DNA from: an uncultured Chitinophaga sp.
GTDB taxonomy: Bacteria > Bacteroidota > Bacteroidia > Chitinophagales > Chitinophagaceae
Assembly: GCF_946479755.1 (NCBI RefSeq)
Contig: NZ_CAMLHC010000024.1
Location: 61,261-125,260, forward strand
Direction of reading: 5' to 3'
Length of the DNA stretch: 64,000 nucleotides
The notes beneath the pieces were generated by a model. The model worked only from the letters and a program-made list of their open reading frames with translations. It was not told where the DNA came from and ran no database searches. This document shows positions 8,813 through 17,310 of this stretch, piece by piece; the first letter of the stretch is position 1; each line of letters begins with the position of its first letter. The translations under genes and the position numbers were made by a program.

Positions 8813-8834
8813 GCCCCGGGTGAAAGCCCGGGGC
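8813..8834 (+). terminator. Hairpin between the precursor genes and lanC
   Basis: A perfect 8-bp GC stem (GCCCCGGG with CCCGGGGC) and a 6-nt loop lie 22 nt after the precursor 3 stop, followed by TATTATGTTTT. The T-tract is imperfect, so this may be a partial terminator that lets precursors be made in excess over LanC, an arrangement common in lanthipeptide operons (inference). A degenerate copy of the hairpin follows precursor 2. Confidence 0.6.
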
Positions 8835-8922
8835 TATTATGTTTTAGGGTATGCATAACAACATGGCTGTTCATCACAATTGCAGCCCGGATTAGCCCCG
8901 GGATCATTATATTTCAGGAACG

Positions 8923-10134
8923 ATGGATTACAAAGACGACATTACCGCCGCGCTGGAAAATATCAGCCGGGAACTAGACCACTTTACTGCCAACGATAAC
9001 AATGCCGGGCTTTTGGGAGGATATACCGGCTGCGCTTTATTTTATGCCTATTATTACCAGCATACTTCCCGCGAAGAACATGTAGACAAGGTTTTATCCA
9101 TTATGGAAAAAAGCCTGCAGGCTTTGTCCGAACAACCGCTGAACGGTTCCTTCTGCGGCGGCGTTTCAGGCGTGGCCTGGTGCGTGCAGCATCTCACACA
9201 GATGGGATTTATAGAGGAAGACGACATCGAAGACGCTTTCGGGGAGATAGACCAGATGGTGGCCGCTTTTATGGAAGAAACCTTACTGGCCGGCAAAAAT
9301 GACTTCCTGCATGAAGGGCTGGGGACGGCGCTGTATTTCCTGGAACGGCCCCTGCCGGTGGCAAAGCCGGTGCTGGAAAGGCTGGTCGCAGGCCTCGACC
9401 AATCGGCGCATCATTTGCCTTCCGGCATCACCTGGAAGGACATGTTTTCCTCCGCGAGTGAGCGTTACCAGGGGCGTGATCTGTACAACCTGGGCCTGGC
9501 CCACGGGGTGCCCGCTATTATTGCCGTGCTGGGACGGATATACGAAAAAGGCATCGCCCGTGATACCGTGCTCCGGCTCATGGAAGGCAGCATCCGCTGG
9601 ATAATGTCCCATAAAAAGGCGCAGGGTGGCGGGGGAGAATCCTTATTTCCCGTGATGGTCGATACCACCGGCGTCAGCGTGGGAGACACCCACAGCCGGC
9701 TGGGCTGGTGTTATGGTGACCTGGGTATAGCCATCATGCTGTTGGGAGCCGGAAAACGCCTGCAACGGGCAGATTACAACGAGGAGGCACTCAACATCCT
9801 GCAGGACATTGCACAGCACCGTAACACACAAAACGGAGCCGTGCATGATGCCTGCATCTGCCACGGCAGCGCAGGTATCGCCCATATGTTGCAACAGGCG
9901 GCGATGGCCACCGGAGACCCTGTCCTTAACAAAGCGGCCGGAGAATGGCTGCAAACGACACTTCGTATGAATACCTGGAAGGATGGGCCTGCCGGTTATA
10001 AATTTTATCATCATCCCGATTATCACAACAGTCACAACGTACTCGAAGGCATCGCCGGCATTGGCTTGTCATTGTTGGGCTTCCTGCAACCGGAAATAAA
10101 ACCGGCGTGGAATAACAGCCTGCTGATATCGTGA
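8923..10134 (+). CDS. lanC: Lanthionine synthetase C-like cyclase LanC
   Basis: A 403-residue zinc-dependent cyclase that would add precursor cysteine thiols to LanB-made dehydroamino acids. The zinc ligands are present: Cys263 in GWCYGD, and Cys313 and His314 in CICHGSAG. The active-site histidine of the GLAHG motif is His194. The repeated GL--G segments of the alpha/alpha toroid are visible (GLLGGYTG, FCGGVSGVAW, HEGLGTALY, NVLEGIAGIGLSLL). It lies downstream of the three rightward precursors and is probably expressed with them past the intervening hairpin. The opening residues MDYKDD resemble an affinity tag only by chance. Confidence 0.95.
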   Translation: MDYKDDITAALENISRELDHFTANDNNAGLLGGYTGCALFYAYYYQHTSREEHVDKVLSIMEKSLQALSEQPLNGSFCGGVSGVAWCVQHLTQMGFIEEDDIEDAFGEIDQMVAAFMEETLLAGKNDFLHEGLGTALYFLERPLPVAKPVLERLVAGLDQSAHHLPSGITWKDMFSSASERYQGRDLYNLGLAHGVPAIIAVLGRIYEKGIARDTVLRLMEGSIRWIMSHKKAQGGGGESLFPVMVDTTGVSVGDTHSRLGWCYGDLGIAIMLLGAGKRLQRADYNEEALNILQDIAQHRNTQNGAVHDACICHGSAGIAHMLQQAAMATGDPVLNKAAGEWLQTTLRMNTWKDGPAGYKFYHHPDYHNSHNVLEGIAGIGLSLLGFLQPEIKPAWNNSLLIS

Positions 10135-10261
10135 ACTTTTCATGATACGCTTCATCTTCCTTTTTTTTATATATTACGGGTAGTAAATGAAATCTAAACA
10201 GCCGGTTTTTCCGGAGATGCCATGCCGATGCATGCCGACGTTACAGCAAATATGAAAAACC

Positions 10262-10894
10262 ATGATCAGATTATATTTTGTGGATGATCATCCATTGATA
10301 CTAGAGGGACTACGCGCATTGCTCAGCTATGAAAAAGATATAGAACTGACAGGGGAAACAAGGACAGGAGAGTCGTGCCTGAATTTCCTGCTGCACCACC
10401 AGGCAGACGTGGTACTGCTGGACACCATGCTCCCCGATATTGCCGGGGCAGAGCTGTGCCATCTCATCAAAAAAAATCATCCCGACACGATGGTGCTGGG
10501 ACTCAGCTACCATAAAGACGGCCGGGAGATACAGGATATGATGGACAGCGGCGCCAGCGGCTGCCTGATGAAAAACGCCGATAAAGAGGAACTGCTTAAA
10601 GCCATTCATGACGTATATAGCGGTCACACCTATCTCTCCGCAGAACTGGCCGCCGAGCTGCAAACAGCTGCCGGCGCCGCCCGCACGCGGGAGCTGCATA
10701 TCACCAAAAGAGAAAAAGAAGTGCTGTGGCTCATCGCCAACGGACATACGAACCACGAAATAGCCGAGAAACTGTTTATCAGTAGCGATACGGTCGACAG
10801 CCATCGCCGTAACCTGCTGGGCAAACTCAAAGCCCGCAACACCGCCATGCTCATCAAATGTGCCATCGATCACAAGCTGCTGACAACTTTTTGA
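10262..10894 (+). CDS. NarL/FixJ-type response regulator (REC plus LuxR HTH)
   Basis: A 210-residue two-component regulator. The receiver domain (1-120) has the acidic pocket Asp8/Asp9 and phospho-acceptor Asp54 (VVLLDTMLPD). The LuxR-type helix-turn-helix occupies about 143-205 (ITKREKEVLWLIANGHTNHEIAEKLFIS). No histidine kinase gene is adjacent, so it is an orphan here. It lies 127 nt after lanC on the same strand and may regulate the lanthipeptide locus, although nothing in the sequence proves this. Its stop codon is embedded in the -33 element of the promoter for the next operon. Confidence 0.9.
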   Translation: MIRLYFVDDHPLILEGLRALLSYEKDIELTGETRTGESCLNFLLHHQADVVLLDTMLPDIAGAELCHLIKKNHPDTMVLGLSYHKDGREIQDMMDSGASGCLMKNADKEELLKAIHDVYSGHTYLSAELAAELQTAAGAARTRELHITKREKEVLWLIANGHTNHEIAEKLFISSDTVDSHRRNLLGKLKARNTAMLIKCAIDHKLLTTF

Positions 10895-10920
10895 AGAAAT
10901 AAATTAAAGCACTACCTTCG
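10888..10920 (+). promoter_or_regulatory. Bacteroidota-type promoter of the first cobalamin operon
   Basis: TTTTTG (10888-10893) and TACCTTCG (10913-10920) are separated by 19 nt, close to the Bacteroidota consensus of TTTG and TAnnTTTG. The expected transcription start, around 10927, lies just before the riboswitch. The -33 element overlaps the TGA stop of the response regulator. Confidence 0.65.
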
Positions 10921-10929
10921 CACCGCAAT

Positions 10930-11105
10930 GGTTTACCCCCTCCGTTGCGGTGCGGGGGTAATTAAAAGGGAACACGGGTGTAAATCCCGGACAGTCCCGC
11001 TGCTGTAATTCTCCATAAAACGCCAGGGCATTTGTCCGGCCACTGTTGAACATTCAATGGGAAGGCCGCCCTGAGCAGAGATAAGTCAGAATACCTGCCA
11101 TGCAT
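10930..11105 (+). promoter_or_regulatory. Cobalamin (B12) riboswitch upstream of the TonB receptor
   Basis: The conserved parts of the adenosylcobalamin-family riboswitch appear in order: GGGAACACGGGTGTAAATCCCGG, then ACAGTCCCGCTGCTGTAA, then GCCACTG and GGGAAGG, and the B12 box AAGTCAGAATACCTGCC at about 11083-11099. It lies about 130 nt before the receptor start, so a B12-bound state is expected to repress the operon. The expression platform was not resolved. Confidence 0.9.
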
Positions 11106-11237
11106 TTGTTTTTTAAGCCTTCGTGGAATGAGGCTTGGAAGTGAATCATGTGGCAGTACTGATCCTGCCGTTATTTACCTTGATTTGATTTCCTGTTACG
11201 AAGGCCGTTGGATGAACCATCAAAACGGTGTATTAAC

Positions 11238-13235
11238 ATGCGTATCCCACTACTGAGGAGTACCCTGTACCTGGTGCTCGCAGGATGCCCTGTCGTGTCC
11301 CTGAAGGCGCAACAGCAGCCGGACAGCAACCGGACCAAAGACCTGCGGGAAGTGTCTGTCACCGCGCCGCGCGGCAACAGGGAAGTGTCCCCCGGCCAGC
11401 AACTGAAAGGGGCGGAACTGCAACGGCTGAACTCCCAGTCGGTAGCCGATGCGCTGCGCTATTTCTCCGGTATCCAGATAAAGGACTATGGCGGTATCGG
11501 CGGACTGAAAACCGTGGACGTACGCAGCATGGGCTCCAACCATACCGGCGTGTTCTACGACGGTATCCAGCTGGGCAACGCACAAAACGGCGTCATCGAC
11601 CTGGGCAGGTTCTCCCTGGACAACATGGAGGAAATAGCCCTGTACAACGGTCAGAAAAGTAATATCCTCCAGCCGGCCAAAGACTATTCCTCCGCGGCGG
11701 CCATCTACCTCACCTCGCTCAAACCCCGCTTCGCAGAAGGAGAACAAAGGCATGTGAAAGGGACGCTCAAAACCGGTTCCTTCGGCCTCTTTAATCCCTC
11801 CCTGCTGTGGCAGGAGAAAATCAGCCGGCGTGTCGGCGCCTCCCTCAGCGCAGAATGGGTAAACGCCAACGGGCAATATAAATTCCGCTACCAGAAACAA
11901 AAAGGCTACGATACCACCGCTATCCGTAAAAACACTGATATCAACGCTATCCGCCTCGAAGGCGCCCTGCACGGCGTGATCAACGGCGGCGAATGGAACG
12001 GGAAAGTGTATTTCTACGATTCAGAACGCGGCCTGCCCGGCTTTGTGGTCAACAACGTGTTCGGGCATATCGACCGGCAATGGGACCGTAATTTCTTCGT
12101 ACAGTCATCCTGGCGAAAGGACCTGTCACCCCGCTACACGCTGCTGCTGAACGGAAAATACGCTTACGACTATACGCACTACCTGGCACCGGACACGGTA
12201 CGCTACGTAGATAACCGCTACCACCAGCAGGAGGCATATTTTTCGGCAGCCAACCAGTTTGTGCTCACCAACTGGTGGCACCTCGGCCTCTCCGGGGATT
12301 TCCAGTGGAACAAGATGACGGCAGACATGACCAATTTCTCCTATCCCCAGCGTTTTACTACCCTGGTAGCGCTGGCATCATCGGTCAACTTTAAACGTTT
12401 CAGTGCGCAGGCCAGCCTGCTGAACACCATTATGAACGAAGAAACGAAACTGAACGCCGCCGCCCCTTTTAAGCAGGTACTGACACCCGCCGTTTTTGTG
12501 TCCTGGCAGCCCTTCGGCAGCGTGCCTTTCACCTGGCGGTCTTTCTACAAACGTATCTTCCGGATGCCTACCTTCAACGACCTTTACTACACCGACCTCG
12601 GCAACTCCAACCTGAAGCCGGAATACACCACGCAATACAATACCGGGTTTACCTTCAACCCTATCTTCCGCGGCCAGATGCTGCAGGAGCTGGGCCTGGA
12701 AACAGACGCTTACTACATCGAGGTGACGGACAAGATTGTGGCGGTACCCGCTGCCAGCCAGTTCCGCTGGACGATGATGAACCTCGGCTTCGTAAAAATC
12801 AAAGGGATAGATGTAAAAGCCAAAGCCGCCTGGAAAGTAGCGGGAGAACTCCTGCTGAGCACCAGGGCCACCTACACCTTCCAGGAGGCGCGCGACTTTA
12901 CGGGCAAGTCAGAACTTTTTTACGGACACCAGATCCCCTATATCCCGAAACATAGCGGTTCCCTGGTAGTGGGCGCAGACTACGGCGCATGGGACCTGAA
13001 CTACAGCTTTCTCTACACCGGTGAACGCTATAATGCCAAGACCAACTACCCGGAAAATTATATGCAACCCTGGTATACCAGCGATATAACGCTCACGTAT
13101 AACCGCAAAATACGGCAGGCGAAGTGGCGGCTGACGGCGCAGGTCAACAACCTGTTCAACCAGTACTACGACGTTGTGCTCAGTTATCCAATGCCGGGAA
13201 GGAATTTCAAATTTATTGTATCTGTAAATATTTAA
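11238..13235 (+). CDS. btuB: TonB-dependent outer-membrane receptor, probable vitamin B12 transporter (BtuB-like)
   Basis: A 665-residue outer-membrane beta-barrel receptor. A signal peptide ends near SLKAQ. The plug domain is recognisable (KGAELQRLNSQSVADALRYFSGIQIKDYGG, seen at about 45-75, then VDVRSMG and VFYDGIQLGNAQNGVIDLG). The rest is a barrel with alternating aromatic strands, ending in a typical C-terminal strand (FKFIVSVNI). No carboxypeptidase-like or SusD partner is present. The start was moved from 11208 to ATG 11238, which directly precedes the signal peptide. Its position under a cobalamin riboswitch and before a BtuG-like lipoprotein points to corrinoid uptake. Confidence 0.85.
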   Translation: MRIPLLRSTLYLVLAGCPVVSLKAQQQPDSNRTKDLREVSVTAPRGNREVSPGQQLKGAELQRLNSQSVADALRYFSGIQIKDYGGIGGLKTVDVRSMGSNHTGVFYDGIQLGNAQNGVIDLGRFSLDNMEEIALYNGQKSNILQPAKDYSSAAAIYLTSLKPRFAEGEQRHVKGTLKTGSFGLFNPSLLWQEKISRRVGASLSAEWVNANGQYKFRYQKQKGYDTTAIRKNTDINAIRLEGALHGVINGGEWNGKVYFYDSERGLPGFVVNNVFGHIDRQWDRNFFVQSSWRKDLSPRYTLLLNGKYAYDYTHYLAPDTVRYVDNRYHQQEAYFSAANQFVLTNWWHLGLSGDFQWNKMTADMTNFSYPQRFTTLVALASSVNFKRFSAQASLLNTIMNEETKLNAAAPFKQVLTPAVFVSWQPFGSVPFTWRSFYKRIFRMPTFNDLYYTDLGNSNLKPEYTTQYNTGFTFNPIFRGQMLQELGLETDAYYIEVTDKIVAVPAASQFRWTMMNLGFVKIKGIDVKAKAAWKVAGELLLSTRATYTFQEARDFTGKSELFYGHQIPYIPKHSGSLVVGADYGAWDLNYSFLYTGERYNAKTNYPENYMQPWYTSDITLTYNRKIRQAKWRLTAQVNNLFNQYYDVVLSYPMPGRNFKFIVSVNI

Positions 13236-13240
13236 CGAGG

Positions 13241-14392
13241 ATGATAAAACAATTGCGTTTTGCAGGAGTGGCTGCAGCGTTGACATCGCTGGGAATGGCC
13301 GGCTGCCGCACCGGCAACGACATCGTGCCACCGGTGATAACACCGGTAGACACGCCCGTGGCACACCAACATTACAAGGGTTTTTACCTGTTGAACGAAG
13401 GGAACATGGGCAGCAACAAAGCTACCCTGGATTTCTTTGACTTCAGCGCCGGCCTGTACAAGAAAAATATCTATGCAGAGGCCAATCCTACCGTGGTAAA
13501 AGAGCTGGGCGATGTAGGCAACGATCTCCAGGTGTATGGCAGCAAGCTATATGCCGTGATCAACGTGTCCAATAAGGTGGAAGTGATGGATGCTGCTACT
13601 GCCAAACGCATCAAACAGATTGAAATCACCAACTGCCGTTATATCACCTTCGCCAACGGGAAAGCCTATATCAGTTCCTATGCAGGCCCGGTGGTGATAG
13701 ATCCCCGTTCACCCATCGGCATTGTGGCGGAAGTAGATACGGCCACGCTGCAGGTTACCCGTAAGATCGAAGTAGGGTATCAGCCGGAAGAGATGGCCGT
13801 GGTGGGCAACAAGCTGTATGTGGCCAATTCCGGTGGTTACCGTCCGCCGGGCTACGACAGCACCGTGTCCGTGATTGACCTGGCCACTTTTAAAGAAACG
13901 AAAAAAATCCATGTGGACATCAACCTCCACCGGCTGAAAGCCGACAGTGAAGGCGATCTGTATGTGACCAGCAGGGGGGACTACTACAAGCGGCCATCCG
14001 CCCTGTATGTGGTAGACACTAAGACCGATGCCGTGAAAAAACGTTTCCCCGTTGCCGCCAGCAATATCTGTATCTCCGGCGACACCTGTTACCTGTATGG
14101 ATCTGAATACAGCTATATCAGCGCATCCTGGAAGATCAACTACGGGATGATCAACGTAAAAACGGAGACCCTGCTGCCGGGTAATTTTATTACCGATGGC
14201 ACGGAGAAGAACATCAAAATGCCTTATGGCATCATGGTGGACCCCGAGACAAAAGACATCTACGTAACAGATGCCCGTGATTATGTATCTCCCGGTATCC
14301 TGTATTGTTTTGATAAAAACGGTAAAAAGAAATGGTCGGTGGTCACCGGCGATATTCCTGCACATTTTGCCTTCCTTCCAGTAAAAAAATAA
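13241..14392 (+). CDS. Surface lipoprotein, DUF5074/YncE-like beta-propeller (BtuG-like)
   Basis: A 383-residue lipoprotein with Cys22 at the end of a signal peptide (LGMAGC). The body carries propeller-like repeats: LYAVINVSNKVEVMDAAT, AYISSYAGPVVIDP, LYVANSGG, DLYVTSRG, IYVTDARD. In Bacteroides, BtuG is a surface beta-propeller lipoprotein that captures B12 and sits on BtuB; the fold, lipidation and the 5-nt spacing from the receptor gene all fit that role here. The start was placed at ATG 13241 and not the far upstream in-frame codon inside the receptor gene. Whether it binds B12 itself is inferred. Confidence 0.82.
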   Translation: MIKQLRFAGVAAALTSLGMAGCRTGNDIVPPVITPVDTPVAHQHYKGFYLLNEGNMGSNKATLDFFDFSAGLYKKNIYAEANPTVVKELGDVGNDLQVYGSKLYAVINVSNKVEVMDAATAKRIKQIEITNCRYITFANGKAYISSYAGPVVIDPRSPIGIVAEVDTATLQVTRKIEVGYQPEEMAVVGNKLYVANSGGYRPPGYDSTVSVIDLATFKETKKIHVDINLHRLKADSEGDLYVTSRGDYYKRPSALYVVDTKTDAVKKRFPVAASNICISGDTCYLYGSEYSYISASWKINYGMINVKTETLLPGNFITDGTEKNIKMPYGIMVDPETKDIYVTDARDYVSPGILYCFDKNGKKKWSVVTGDIPAHFAFLPVKK

Positions 14393-14401
14393 AAACCAAC
14401 C

Positions 14402-15574
14402 ATGATGAAACATACACTTTTACCTATCTCCGTGCTGGCCGTCCTGCTGGCCGGCAGCTGTTCCAAATCTGAAGACACGCCGGTCACTGCGCCGGACGTA
14501 ACTGTCAACACACCGCAGGGTGGTGTGTCTACGGCTAACATGAAAATTGTGCGCCTTACCGCTACCGTGAAAAACGAAAGCGCCGGTACCGCCTTTCTCT
14601 GGAAAGTAGGCAACGATACCATCGCTACCACCAAAGAGCTGGTGCATGCCTTTACGAAAGCCGGTGAGTATACCCTCACTTTTATTGCAAAAAATACCGC
14701 AGGCGAGAAGCGTGTAGATGTTCCCGTTAAAGTAACGGCGGGCACTTACACCAATGGCGTAGCACGCGTGTTTGATTACCTGCCGGCTCCCGGCCAGTTC
14801 GTGCATGAGCTGCCGAAATGGGAACCGGGCGATGATCAGGCGAAAATGACCGCCAAAGCGGAAGAGTCGCTGAAAAACGGGACCATGATACACCTCGGCG
14901 GATTCGGCGGTTATGTGGTGATGGGCTTTGACCATACCATCGTAAACGTACCGGATTCTTTCAGCTTTACCATTTTAGGAAACGCCTTTGCCAACTGGGC
15001 GGAACCGGGGATCATCCAGGTAGCCTATGATGCCAACGGCAACGGGCAGCCGGATGATGAATGGTTTGAAATCGCTGGTTCTGAATACAACAGTCCTAAA
15101 ACCATCCGCGACTATAAGATCACTTACTACAGACCGGATGAGAATAAGGTTAGGACGCCGAATAATGACTATCAATACCTGACCGATACCACCTATATCC
15201 GCTGGAAAGACAACCAGGGCAAGTCCGGTTATCTCTCCCGCAATTCCTTCCACAACCAGCCTTATTATGCGCAATGGAAAGGCGACAGCATCAGCTTTAC
15301 AGGTACGCGGCTGACCGATGAGAATTTCATCGATAAGTCAGGCTCCGGTACTTACTTTGTAAGTCCAGCTTTTCCTTTCGGTTATGCTGACAACTGGAGC
15401 AACGCCGATGACAAAGCCCGCATTAAAATCAGCTGGGCAGTAGATAAAAAAGGTAATGCCGTGCGTTTGCCGGGTGTTGATTTTATCCGCGTGCACACCG
15501 GTATGCGTGCAGAAGGCGGCTGGCTGGGCGAGATTTCCACGGAAGTTTCCGGTGTGAAAGACCTCAACCTGTAA
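14402..15574 (+). CDS. Surface lipoprotein with PKD-like domain, B12-regulated
   Basis: A 390-residue lipoprotein (signal peptide ending LLAGSC, Cys20). Residues ~25-115 form a PKD/Ig-like domain (TAFLWKVGNDT, FTKAGEYTLTFIAKNTAGEK). The remaining ~270 residues form a second domain with landmarks YLPAPGQFVHE, GGFGGYVVMGFDH, ANWAEPGIIQVAYDANGNGQPDDEW, and a conserved end GWLGEISTEVSGVKDLNL. This C-terminal domain is shared with the lipoprotein at 17311. Similar proteins often sit in riboswitch-controlled corrinoid loci of Bacteroidota. It is the last gene of the first operon, ending just before a terminator. Confidence 0.8.
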   Translation: MMKHTLLPISVLAVLLAGSCSKSEDTPVTAPDVTVNTPQGGVSTANMKIVRLTATVKNESAGTAFLWKVGNDTIATTKELVHAFTKAGEYTLTFIAKNTAGEKRVDVPVKVTAGTYTNGVARVFDYLPAPGQFVHELPKWEPGDDQAKMTAKAEESLKNGTMIHLGGFGGYVVMGFDHTIVNVPDSFSFTILGNAFANWAEPGIIQVAYDANGNGQPDDEWFEIAGSEYNSPKTIRDYKITYYRPDENKVRTPNNDYQYLTDTTYIRWKDNQGKSGYLSRNSFHNQPYYAQWKGDSISFTGTRLTDENFIDKSGSGTYFVSPAFPFGYADNWSNADDKARIKISWAVDKKGNAVRLPGVDFIRVHTGMRAEGGWLGEISTEVSGVKDLNL

Positions 15575-15602
15575 GCGGTAATTTTTTGAAAAAATATTTT
15601 AG

Positions 15603-15630
15603 TCCCGGGGATATTTCTCCGGGATTTTTT
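15603..15630 (+). terminator. Intrinsic terminator of the first cobalamin operon
   Basis: A 6-bp stem TCCCGG/CCGGGA (15603-15608 and 15619-15624) with a 10-nt loop is followed by six T residues. It lies 29 nt after the stop of the PKD lipoprotein and just before the promoter of the second operon. Confidence 0.8.
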
Positions 15631-15631
15631 A

Positions 15632-15662
15632 TTGGATATACGGGGAACTTAACGTACGTTTG
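15632..15662 (+). promoter_or_regulatory. Bacteroidota-type promoter of the second cobalamin operon
   Basis: TTG (15632-15634) is followed after 20 nt by TACGTTTG (15655-15662), a perfect match to TAnnTTTG. Transcription should start near 15669, immediately ahead of the second cobalamin riboswitch. Confidence 0.72.
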
Positions 15663-15671
15663 TAACCACAA

Positions 15672-15862
15672 TTGGTTGTTCTGTTCATGCGGAACATTAA
15701 AAGGGAATCCGGTGTAAGACCGGAGCTATCCCCGTAGCTGTAATCCTGCCGCCGGCCAATACCGGCAACGTTTTTCCGGAGTGTGCTCCATTACCACTGT
15801 CTGCTGTTGCAGATGGGAAGGTTTCCGGAAAAGCAGGAGAGCCAGAAGACCTGCCAGCTGTA
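15672..15862 (+). promoter_or_regulatory. Second cobalamin riboswitch
   Basis: It contains AAAAGGGAATCCGGTG, GTAAGACCGGAGCTATCCCCGTAGCTGTAA, ACCACTG, GATGGGAAGG and the B12 box GAGCCAGAAGACCTGCC (about 15839-15855), all in the usual order. The B12 box is a closer match to the consensus than that of the first copy. About 260 nt separate it from the first coding start; this stretch contains a run of eight T residues near 15930, but I could not resolve the expression platform. Confidence 0.92.
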
Positions 15863-16124
15863 ATCACCATTCGTCGCTTTCGGGTGAAAGGCTCAAGAAT
15901 GTAGGCCCCGCCGGCTTTATATTCACGTATTTGTTTTTTTTGTTTCACCTACGTGCGGGTACGGGAAAGAAACCTGTACTGTTTCTTAGGCTGTCACAAG
16001 AGCAGCAATTGTAGCAAATTGTTTTTAAGTTAAAAACAAAATGGAAAACCCTTGCCATGTTTGAAAGCCCGGATGCCCTATGATGTGTTTTTTTTATTAA
16101 AAATAACCACACAATTTGTAAACT

Positions 16125-17276
16125 ATGAAATCAATCAAGTGTTTGGCCCTGGCGGCCTCGCTGCTAACCCTGTTTGCCGCCTGTAAAAAAGAAAATGCAG
16201 ATTCCGGATTAGGATTGCACCCCAAAGAAAACGCTGTGGCCGCACAGCCAGGCGTGAACGTATTCGGGAAATATGAAAACGGTTTTCTGATGGTACATGA
16301 AGGACAATACGGCGTCAATAACGGCGACCTCTGGTACTACAGCTATGACAGTAACAAGGTGGCAAAAGACATCTACAAAAAGGAAAATCCCACGAAGAAC
16401 CTGGGACCGACTACCTCCACACTGCAGTTTGCCACTATCTTCAACAACAAAGTATATATGGTCGTGAAAGTGGGTGGTCCCCTGGTGGCAACGGATGCGC
16501 ATACACTGGTGGAAACAGGCAGGATCGCCAATCTGCCGCAGAGCGAAGGCTACGCCTTTGTAGGCGTGGACGCGTCCAGAGGCCTGCTGAGCGCTGTAGA
16601 CGGCGTATACCGCATCAGTCTTTCCGGTCCCGCACTGGGCACTAAAGTGGCGGGTATCAATGGCCCTGCCGGTGACATGCTGCTGGCAGGCAACTATGTA
16701 TTTGTGATGACCAAAGACGATGGGGTAGTGGCGCTGAATGCCTCCGATTACAGCATCGCGAAAAAATTCGGCATCGGCGATGCGGGTTTTGCCCGCACCA
16801 ATGACGGCACCGTATGGGTGGCCGGCAAAGATTCGTTGGTAGGTATCAATCCTACTTCACTGGCGGTGTCCCGCGTGAAGCTGCCTTTCTCTACCACCAA
16901 CCCCTGGGCTTACCTGTCCTGGCGCTCGGGCTCCATTACCTCCAACGGCACTGCGGTGTATATCGCAGAGCGTAAGTCAACCGCCGGCATCGGTGGTAAC
17001 ATCGAATATGGCGGCACAAAATTGTACCGTTATGTACCCGGCAATGCAGCGTCCCTGTCAGCACCCTTCCTGACGGTGCCTTCCGGTCAGTACTTCTATG
17101 GTTCTGCCGTGCGGTACAATGCGGCACGGAACGAACTGCTGGTGATCACCCTCACCGACGAGTTTGGCGCCAGCAATGACAACCGCTGGCTGATGTATGA
17201 CCCGGGTACCGCTGCACTGAAAGAAACGGTGAGGTACTCCGGATACTATTTCCCGGCATTACCGGTATTTTATTGA
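16125..17276 (+). CDS. Surface lipoprotein, DUF5074-like beta-propeller (BtuG-like paralogue)
   Basis: A 383-residue lipoprotein (lipobox FAAC, Cys20), the same length as the propeller at 13241 and similar in plan. It opens with NGFLMVHEGQYGVNNGDLWYYS and shows repeated propeller blades such as VYMVVKVGGPLVATDAHT, LLSAVDGVYRI, YVFVMTKDDGVVALNAS and TVWVAGKDSLVGI. It is the first gene under the second cobalamin riboswitch, with no TonB receptor in its operon. It may capture corrinoids at the cell surface and pass them to the receptor of the first operon or to another one (inference). The paralogues are clearly diverged. Confidence 0.82.
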   Translation: MKSIKCLALAASLLTLFAACKKENADSGLGLHPKENAVAAQPGVNVFGKYENGFLMVHEGQYGVNNGDLWYYSYDSNKVAKDIYKKENPTKNLGPTTSTLQFATIFNNKVYMVVKVGGPLVATDAHTLVETGRIANLPQSEGYAFVGVDASRGLLSAVDGVYRISLSGPALGTKVAGINGPAGDMLLAGNYVFVMTKDDGVVALNASDYSIAKKFGIGDAGFARTNDGTVWVAGKDSLVGINPTSLAVSRVKLPFSTTNPWAYLSWRSGSITSNGTAVYIAERKSTAGIGGNIEYGGTKLYRYVPGNAASLSAPFLTVPSGQYFYGSAVRYNAARNELLVITLTDEFGASNDNRWLMYDPGTAALKETVRYSGYYFPALPVFY

Positions 17277-17310
17277 TCTGCTTTTTCTTCTCCCTCAAAC
17301 TTTGCATCAT

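Noticed and set aside
8923..8940. LanC begins with residues resembling an affinity tag (MDYKDD).
   Set aside because: The match is short and continues with normal LanC sequence; there is no vector or synthetic sequence around it, so it is coincidence.
13124..13240. Upstream in-frame extension of the BtuG-like gene.
   Set aside because: It overlaps the receptor gene out of frame and would place the lipoprotein signal 39 residues inside the protein.
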